DNA from: a virus
DNA: 64,000 bases
IMG/VR virus record: IMGVR_UViG_3300042375_000862
Location: 1 to 64,000 of that record
Reading direction: 5' to 3' (one strand)
Shown here: piece by piece, positions 63,968 to 64,000 of the stretch
How the letters are laid out: every line of letters begins with the position of its first letter
Position numbering within the stretch: the first letter of the stretch is position 1
Notes under the pieces: model-generated
Database searches by the model: none
Seen by the model: the letters and a program-made list of their open reading frames with translations, nothing else
What the model was told of the DNA's origin: nothing
Program-made: the position numbers and the translations under genes

Positions 63968-64000
63968 GTGTAAAACCATCAAATGACGAGTTAATGGCTC
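63964..64000 (+). CDS. Partial CDS, start only
   Basis: ATG overlaps the previous TGA. Only MSVKPSNDELMA is visible before the window ends; no function can be assigned. Confidence 0.6.
   Translation, partial: MSVKPSNDELMA

Overview
This window is a dense, AT-rich, almost entirely plus-strand stretch of a large tailed-phage genome. It looks like a T4-type myovirus, or a jumbo-like relative, that infects a member of the Bacteroidetes. Phage identity rests on a recombination/replication block (SbcD/gp47-like and SbcC/gp46-like proteins, a DnaG-type primase, a RuvC-like resolvase, a RecB-like nuclease) flanked by very long fibre and virion genes, several of them ending in an S74 intramolecular chaperone. 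Bacteroidetes host signals are an RpoD-like sigma factor of the short Bacteroidetes type, a TTG-N19-TATATTT promoter, an Hc1-type histone H1-like protein, SprB-type repeats, a signal peptide ending in SFSQ, and start codons without Shine-Dalgarno sequences.

Layout. (1) 1-15831: virion genes. They begin with the 3' end of a collagen-like fibre ending in an S74 chaperone and include a 1989-aa protein with a hydrophobic segment, a Thr-Pro repeat stalk and SprB-like modules. A probable baseplate/tail protein of 1003 aa and a tail-collar-like protein follow. (2) 15870-24518: DNA metabolism. It holds RuvC-like, primase, PD-(D/E)XK nuclease, gp47-like and gp46-like genes, with a candidate restriction endonuclease/methyltransferase pair between gp47 and gp46, and ClpP. 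(3) 24569-38229: a possible lysis/envelope cassette, a sigma factor, a membrane/coiled-coil protein whose tail is reached only by a -1 frameshift, a catalytically dead amidase-like protein, candidate prohead/assembly proteins, a histone-like protein, a two-gene minus-strand island, a Dam methylase, NusG, an AAA ATPase, thioredoxin and glutaredoxin. (4) 38312-61659: an adsorption apparatus of eleven fibre/adhesin genes plus one small probable assembly gene. It includes proline-free Gly-X-Y collagen-like shafts, Thr-Pro stalks, LamG domains, a seven-bladed Asp-box propeller, a fibrinogen-like domain and small paralogous head cassettes. (5) 61701-64000: two glycosyltransferases, a SAM methyltransferase and a partial gene, placed where they could modify the virion fibres or host glycans.

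Expression logic. An 8-mer TATTTATA (nine exact copies, three one-base variants) lies 4-60 nt before the start codons of most virion operons and a few others. A second motif, TTTATATTA, precedes several non-virion genes. Together with the phage-encoded sigma factor and NusG this suggests staged transcription with short or leaderless messages. Four or five intrinsic terminators separate operons. No tRNA, CRISPR, IS element, integrase or reverse transcriptase was found. Terminase, portal and major capsid genes are not in the window.
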